DNA of 64,000 nucleotides. Origin: Brevipalpus yothersi. Its lineage: Eukaryota > Arthropoda > Arachnida > Trombidiformes > Tenuipalpidae. A program made the translations under genes and the position numbers. Positions 59,574 to 64,000 of the stretch are shown piece after piece. The stretch is taken from NCBI GenBank assembly GCA_003956705.1, contig QZCP01000052.1:68221-132220 (forward strand). Direction: 5' to 3'. The notes under the pieces were generated by a model. It did not search any database, had not been told where the DNA came from, and saw only the letters and a program-made list of their open reading frames with translations. Numbering within the stretch: the first letter of the stretch is position 1; the number at the start of each line of letters is the position of its first letter.

Positions 59574-61259
59574 ATGTTTCAAAATCATTATCTTCACTCG
59601 CTACTATATCTGTTCATTTTGTGTTCAAATTTAAATGCTGAAGTACCACCACATGTGTGTAGCCCAGTGGCAAACACTCAATATGGTCAAGTACAAGGTT
59701 TTTGTACACGAATTGGTGAAAGAATGATTCGAACATTCCTCGGCATTCCCTATGCCACACCACCGATCGGTCCTCTTCGATTCCAGCATCCTGAACCTCT
59801 CAAAGTAACATGGAACACCACATATCATAGTGTCCATTTGGGTCCAAGTTGTCCAGAGCCACTGATGGGCAATGATGCCCGCCGCTGTGATCGACCATTA
59901 ATTCGAAATGAAGATTGTCTATACTTGAATATTTGGTCACCGGCAAGCACTGATGTGGCCAATGGTGGCTCATTGAAACCAGTGTTGGTATGGATTCATG
60001 GTGGTGGACTGATAATGTTGTCCGGCAATGATTGTAACATTAATGGTGGCAAAATACCCGCTGGTGTAGGTGACTTTGTGGTGGTGTCGATTAATTATCG
60101 CCTCGGTGCTCTCGGTTTCCTGTACTCAGGTACACCAGATTTTCCGGGAAACATGGGTCTGATGGACATTGTGATGGGCATGGAATGGATCCATCACAAT
60201 ATCCACTCATTTGGTGGCGATCCGAAGCGAGTTGCTCTCGGTGGCCTCAGTTCAGGTGCCTTTACGGCCGGCTTTTTGTGGTTATCAGGATTGATTAATT
60301 CGTATGTTAGCGGACTGGTACTGCATAGTGGTGGACCAGGGGATCCATTGTGTGAGACTCGTAATCAATCGTTGGCACGATTTGCTATTGTGGCCAAAAA
60401 TGTGGGCTGTATTAATGATAAGAATCCGAATGCTGATCCATTTAGTTCGGAAATTCTTAAATGTGTCCGCGAAGCACCAATGCCTTTGCTACTTATGGCT
60501 CAAACACTGCCCAACAATAGGATTCCTGCCAATAGACCGGAAGTGGTTCTGCCCACCCTGGTTGAGCCGGTGTTGGCCGATACGATGAAACAATTGTGGG
60601 ATGCACAGAGATGGCCGAAAAATAAGTGGATATATGTGTCAACTGTGTCCGATGAGGGTCACATTATGAGACCCCACATGCATGGGGCAACATTTTTGAA
60701 ACATTCCGATATGATCAAAACAATTAAGCATGTTAGTGCCAAAATGTTCCTCCCACATCAGGTTGAATCTGGTGCCCAAGATTTGATCAAAACGTATGCG
60801 GTCGGCTATGAGAATGCTACCGCAACGGAAATGGAAATTGGATTCCGAGATTTAATTGGTGACTGGTATATTCGATGTCCGATTATGTATTTTTCGGAAC
60901 GAATGACGGAAGATAATCAAGTGTTTGCATCCAAATTTACTTACACCAAAAAAATTGGACCTCTCGCTGAACCGTACGGATCACGACATGGTATCGATGT
61001 GTATTACTTTTTTGGTGGCCCATTTCGAGATGCCGCTGGATTTGATGATCTTGACCGGCAAACAAGTGCTTTCATGATCAAAGTGTGGTCAGATTATCTT
61101 AATTATGGTAAAAGTTTTTGGCCACCATATCAGAGGACTTCCAGTGGCTATGTGGTTCCGTTTCAGCGTGAAATTAATTTTAAAAAAGAAATTCGTAAAA
61201 CTGTCCATGATATAGAGGCTTGTAGGTGCCAAATGTGGTACAAATATTATGATATTTAA
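59574..61259 (+). CDS. Secreted carboxylesterase, cholinesterase family
   Basis: Intronless 561-residue frame. A signal peptide (HSLLYLFILCSNLNA) is followed by an alpha/beta-hydrolase of the type B carboxylesterase/cholinesterase family: FLGIPYATPPIGPLRF, EDCLYLNIWSP at about 113-123, oxyanion HGGG at 142-145, nucleophile Ser226 in GLSSG, Glu361 in SDEGH and His472 in SRHG, so the catalytic triad is complete. The end, EACRCQMWYKYYDI, recalls the C-terminal Cys/aromatic segment of acetylcholinesterases. The Trp that binds choline in acetylcholinesterase (Torpedo Trp84, ten residues before the Cys of EDCLYLN) is Cys here, so true acetylcholinesterase activity is unlikely. Probable roles are ester hydrolysis in digestion, detoxification or sequestration. 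It lies head-to-head with the carboxypeptidase cluster. Confidence 0.92.
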   Translation: MFQNHYLHSLLYLFILCSNLNAEVPPHVCSPVANTQYGQVQGFCTRIGERMIRTFLGIPYATPPIGPLRFQHPEPLKVTWNTTYHSVHLGPSCPEPLMGNDARRCDRPLIRNEDCLYLNIWSPASTDVANGGSLKPVLVWIHGGGLIMLSGNDCNINGGKIPAGVGDFVVVSINYRLGALGFLYSGTPDFPGNMGLMDIVMGMEWIHHNIHSFGGDPKRVALGGLSSGAFTAGFLWLSGLINSYVSGLVLHSGGPGDPLCETRNQSLARFAIVAKNVGCINDKNPNADPFSSEILKCVREAPMPLLLMAQTLPNNRIPANRPEVVLPTLVEPVLADTMKQLWDAQRWPKNKWIYVSTVSDEGHIMRPHMHGATFLKHSDMIKTIKHVSAKMFLPHQVESGAQDLIKTYAVGYENATATEMEIGFRDLIGDWYIRCPIMYFSERMTEDNQVFASKFTYTKKIGPLAEPYGSRHGIDVYYFFGGPFRDAAGFDDLDRQTSAFMIKVWSDYLNYGKSFWPPYQRTSSGYVVPFQREINFKKEIRKTVHDIEACRCQMWYKYYDI

Positions 61260-61572
61260 TCATCTTTTGATGCGGGTAGAACCATTTTTTTCTAATGAAT
61301 TAGACTTATTATTAATATTAAAATAGCAAACTATTGATTGTGTGGCTCAATTTTCACATGTATATCTCAAATTTGAAAATATATATATATATCGTGCCGA
61401 GAAAGAAGGAATTCCTTTTCATCTTTTCGAGGAAGGAAAGCAAAATGTTTTCGTTTCAATGAATTTTTTATATTCCAATCCTTTTCATTCAAATATCAAT
61501 ACGATATTAATCATGATCTTTATTCTCTCCCTCTCTTCTTCCTTATGATCAGCTCTTGGTACCATTCAAGAT
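61260..61572. other. Esterase 3' region
   Basis: Includes an (AT)n run near 61379-61392. A plus frame at 61342-61548 contains RAEKEGIPFHLFEEGKQ, which looks protein-like, but no donor in it matches the phase of the exon that follows. Confidence 0.3.
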
Positions 61573-61833
61573 ATGGAAAAAATAGAAACCCATTACAAAG
61601 CTATTCGTCCGATGGAAAGCGGCCTATTCACACCAGAACAGCGTGCTCCATGTATACAGTATGCCTATGAAAGAGCAGGTATAGCTCCATTGAATCAGAT
61701 CAAATTCAATCAGATATCAATGATTGGAATGATTCATGATGGCGTCGATCATGATAAAACGATGCAAGTATATGGAAGTGTTTTGAGAGAAAATAAGCTC
61801 AAAGCAGAACTTATGGAAATCGAGCAACAAAAG
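61573..61833 (+). CDS. Orphan exon of an unidentified gene (partial)
   Basis: An open frame with even amino-acid use: MEKIETHYKAIRPMESGL, then APCIQYAYERAGIAPLNQI, FNQISMIGMIHDGVDHDKT and a helical end ENKLKAELMEIEQQK. It ends at a strong donor AAG|GTAAGC at 61834, which argues that it is a real exon. Upstream the frame runs back to a possible acceptor GATCAG| at about 61551, so the Met at 61573 may be internal. No downstream exon was identified before the window edge, and the family was not recognised. Confidence 0.45.
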
Positions 61834-64000
61834 GTAAGCTGTATTAATATTGACGGCGACACATGCAGACAGGTAGATGTTGTGACTTGAGAAAAACTTG
61901 AGATTTATGTTTACTTATGTATATAAGTGATGGCAATTCATGAGTTTCAGGCTGGAATATCTGTATGGAGGTATCTTTTTTCCACCACTTAAGATAGATG
62001 CTCAATTGCTTTCCAGAATCTTTTGTTTTTTAGTTTCCGGCTCACAACGATTGAATCAATTGAGCAAAAGTTTACCAACTTTTCAGAAAAAGATGGAAGG
62101 CAAATAAACTTGTATGGTTGAATGATTCCTGTTGATACTTGTCAGAATATCGAAAATGCGTTGGATTAGGGCTTCCTAAGAATCCATGAAAAAAGAAAAA
62201 TATTTGATCAGCATCTCAATTTAACCCCTTTTCCATTGCATCAAGGATAGAAAAATGGAATCAACACTTTTCCTAATGTGTTCTAACTTTGAACGATTTA
62301 TTGAAGCTAAATCAGTTGTGTGAGTGAAGAAAACTTATTGCGTGCAAGGACAAAGTTCAGAACTAATGAAACATTCTATCATGATGAATATCTTTTGAAA
62401 ACGTTTTTGATGGGTTTTCTCTCACATCTTTTTTTTTGCCTTCTCATGTCAACTTTTATCGGTTATCTGCTCAGCAGGCACATGATAAGCAAAAACTTGC
62501 TATCTTGCAAAGTAGTTCTCTTGGAATATTCTCCTTTTTGGGTAGAAAATCTTTTTCATCAGACTCAACACAGTTGAAAAAAATATATTTTTTTCTTCTG
62601 CTTCTTCATTAACTCATAAACTTCAATCGTTTTCAGCTAATTTTCAGCATGATTTTGTTCATTTCTTGCTTGATTACTGTATAATTTGCAGCAATACTTC
62701 TCAGAGGTAGTGAAAAGCTTCCCTAGCTTGGAACAGTCAAATTTTCGGGGCAATATTCTATCTCTCTTTCGGACTCATGACATGATTTAACAACAACAGA
62801 ACCAATCATGGCTATGTATTCAATGCAAATTTTTTGCTTTTCATGTATATGAAGAAACCAGTTGAACAGCTTCCAGATAAAAAGGAATATTCATGGGAAG
62901 ATATTTGCTTGGAATGGTCAGAATTTGCATGCCCCTCAAGTGGATGCAAGCGAAAATGAAACAGAAGATGCAAATTTTGGTTGCAAAACAATGTGATATT
63001 TTCATTAATGTTATTATAGTGGCTTTATTTTAGTATGTAGCCAATGAAAATTGTCCTGTAGACACATAAACATAGCCAAATTGATGGCTTGCTTGAGGGG
63101 TGTTAAGATAATAGGGAAAACATGGTCACGAGATAGCTTTATGTATGTAGTCCAATAGGATTATAGCCTGGCATGAGAGAAGGTGATTAAGAAAAACGCA
63201 AGCTGCTATGAATATTTGATTTTTCACCCTATTATCATGATCTTTTCTCTTCACTTTGCATTCTCTCTTCCGCTTCCTTTATTATCGAGCTTCACCTCAA
63301 ACCTTCATCTGGAAATCCTGATAAAAGAAATTATCTTATTTTCCATACTTAGCATTATGCACTTTTTGAACACAATCAAGTTGATTTCTAATTTCTATCA
63401 ACACAGCATCCATCATTATGATCATGATCATCAGATACATACACCAAGAAAAGAAAAACCGCTTGACGAGTCATGATTAGCCATCAAATATTAATCAATT
63501 TTTCATGAAAAAAAATATGATAAAAAATTCGCTTGCATACTATCATCTGTGTTGACCTCTCTCTTATGAATGAATGAATTACTGGATGAATGTACACATG
63601 TAACCATCATTGGTTATATTGGGAAACACTTATTAGCATATTTTTCATTTGGAATATTTTCGCTCCAAACCTTCCCCCTTCCTATTATCACCCGGATCAT
63701 CGATAAGAGTGAAGATTGTATGAATTTTTCAGCCATCATATCATTTGCTTTCATGTGGTCCAAAAAGTTCCACATGATGATGATTGATATGTTTGAAAAG
63801 GAAAAAATATTTTTCCAAGAAGAATAAAAAGAAAAATTAATGAGAAAGATCCTTATTGAATCTTCTTCTTCTTCTCTCTTCTCATCAGTATAGATGATGA
63901 AAAGATTTGCATGTTCGAATATCCTTGAAGATGATGATGGTGAAGAAGAAGAAGAAGATGAAGATGAAGACAGGAGATGGAGAAGAGAAGAGAGAAACAC
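61834..64000. other. No gene recognised
   Basis: May be an intron of the preceding gene. Only weak frames occur; the right edge (63865-64000) is rich in GAA/GAT triplets that produce a low-complexity Ser frame on the minus strand. Nothing here is supported as coding. Confidence 0.4.

Noticed and set aside
63614..64000. Minus frame with poly-Ser stretch at the window edge
   Set aside because: Generated by GAA/GAT triplet repeats; no supporting features.
1..64000. CRISPR arrays, tRNA or rRNA genes, bacterial operons
   Set aside because: None seen; short-period repeats are microsatellites and the DNA is clearly intron-containing eukaryotic sequence. A covariance-model scan would be needed to exclude small RNAs fully.

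Overview
This is eukaryotic nuclear DNA, AT-rich, with small GT/AG introns (about 50-120 nt; donors mostly GTGAGT or GTAAGT) and many CT/GA microsatellites. The gene content is animal: kinesin-6, Ssu72, LARGE-type glycosyltransferase, essential myosin light chain, M14 carboxypeptidases and a cholinesterase-family esterase. A mu-class glutathione transferase, a class known in chelicerates and vertebrates but not in insects, together with compact introns and tandem gene families, suggests a mite or other chelicerate. That placement is an inference. Exon boundaries were read by eye; for every multi-exon gene with a complete model the exons join in phase and sum to whole codons.

Layout. 0.6-1.6 kb: decayed Tc1-type transposase. 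3.1-13.0 kb: four paralogous 12-TM major facilitator genes (here MFS-A to MFS-D) resembling MFSD4/NaGLT1 sugar transporters, oriented -,+,-,-, all with the same four-exon structure; MFS-B is a mosaic of its neighbours. 15.5-16.25 kb: TATA-driven gene for a secreted protein of unknown function. 16.6-19.7 kb: intronless kinesin-6, convergent with it, with a 24-residue tandem repeat in its coiled coil. 20.5-22.4 kb: Ssu72 and a 100-residue orphan ORF. 23.1-25.9 kb: LARGE-like dual glycosyltransferase, six exons. 27.0-27.8 kb: mu-class GST. 29.4-29.7 kb: first coding exon of a WAVE/NHS-type WHD protein with an open donor. 30.1-31.0 kb: on the other strand, a secreted protein with an NRF-like cysteine domain. 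31-48.8 kb: nearly 18 kb with no credible coding sequence and many CT/GA arrays, plausibly the first intron of the WHD gene or a large regulatory interval. 48.8-50.5 kb: six-exon essential myosin light chain whose first coding exon is only the ATG. 51.3-58.8 kb: four tandem zymogen-type M14 metallocarboxypeptidases (CP1-CP4), all minus strand, identical five-exon architecture, catalytic residues kept. 59.6-61.3 kb: secreted intronless carboxylesterase with an intact Ser-Glu-His triad. 61.6-61.8 kb: an orphan exon; the rest is non-coding as far as can be seen.

Two themes recur. Environment-facing families (sugar transporters, GST, digestive-type carboxypeptidases, esterase) sit among single-copy housekeeping genes, and both tandem families show patchwork identity that looks like gene conversion. 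No exotic system (CRISPR, viral, operonic) was found.
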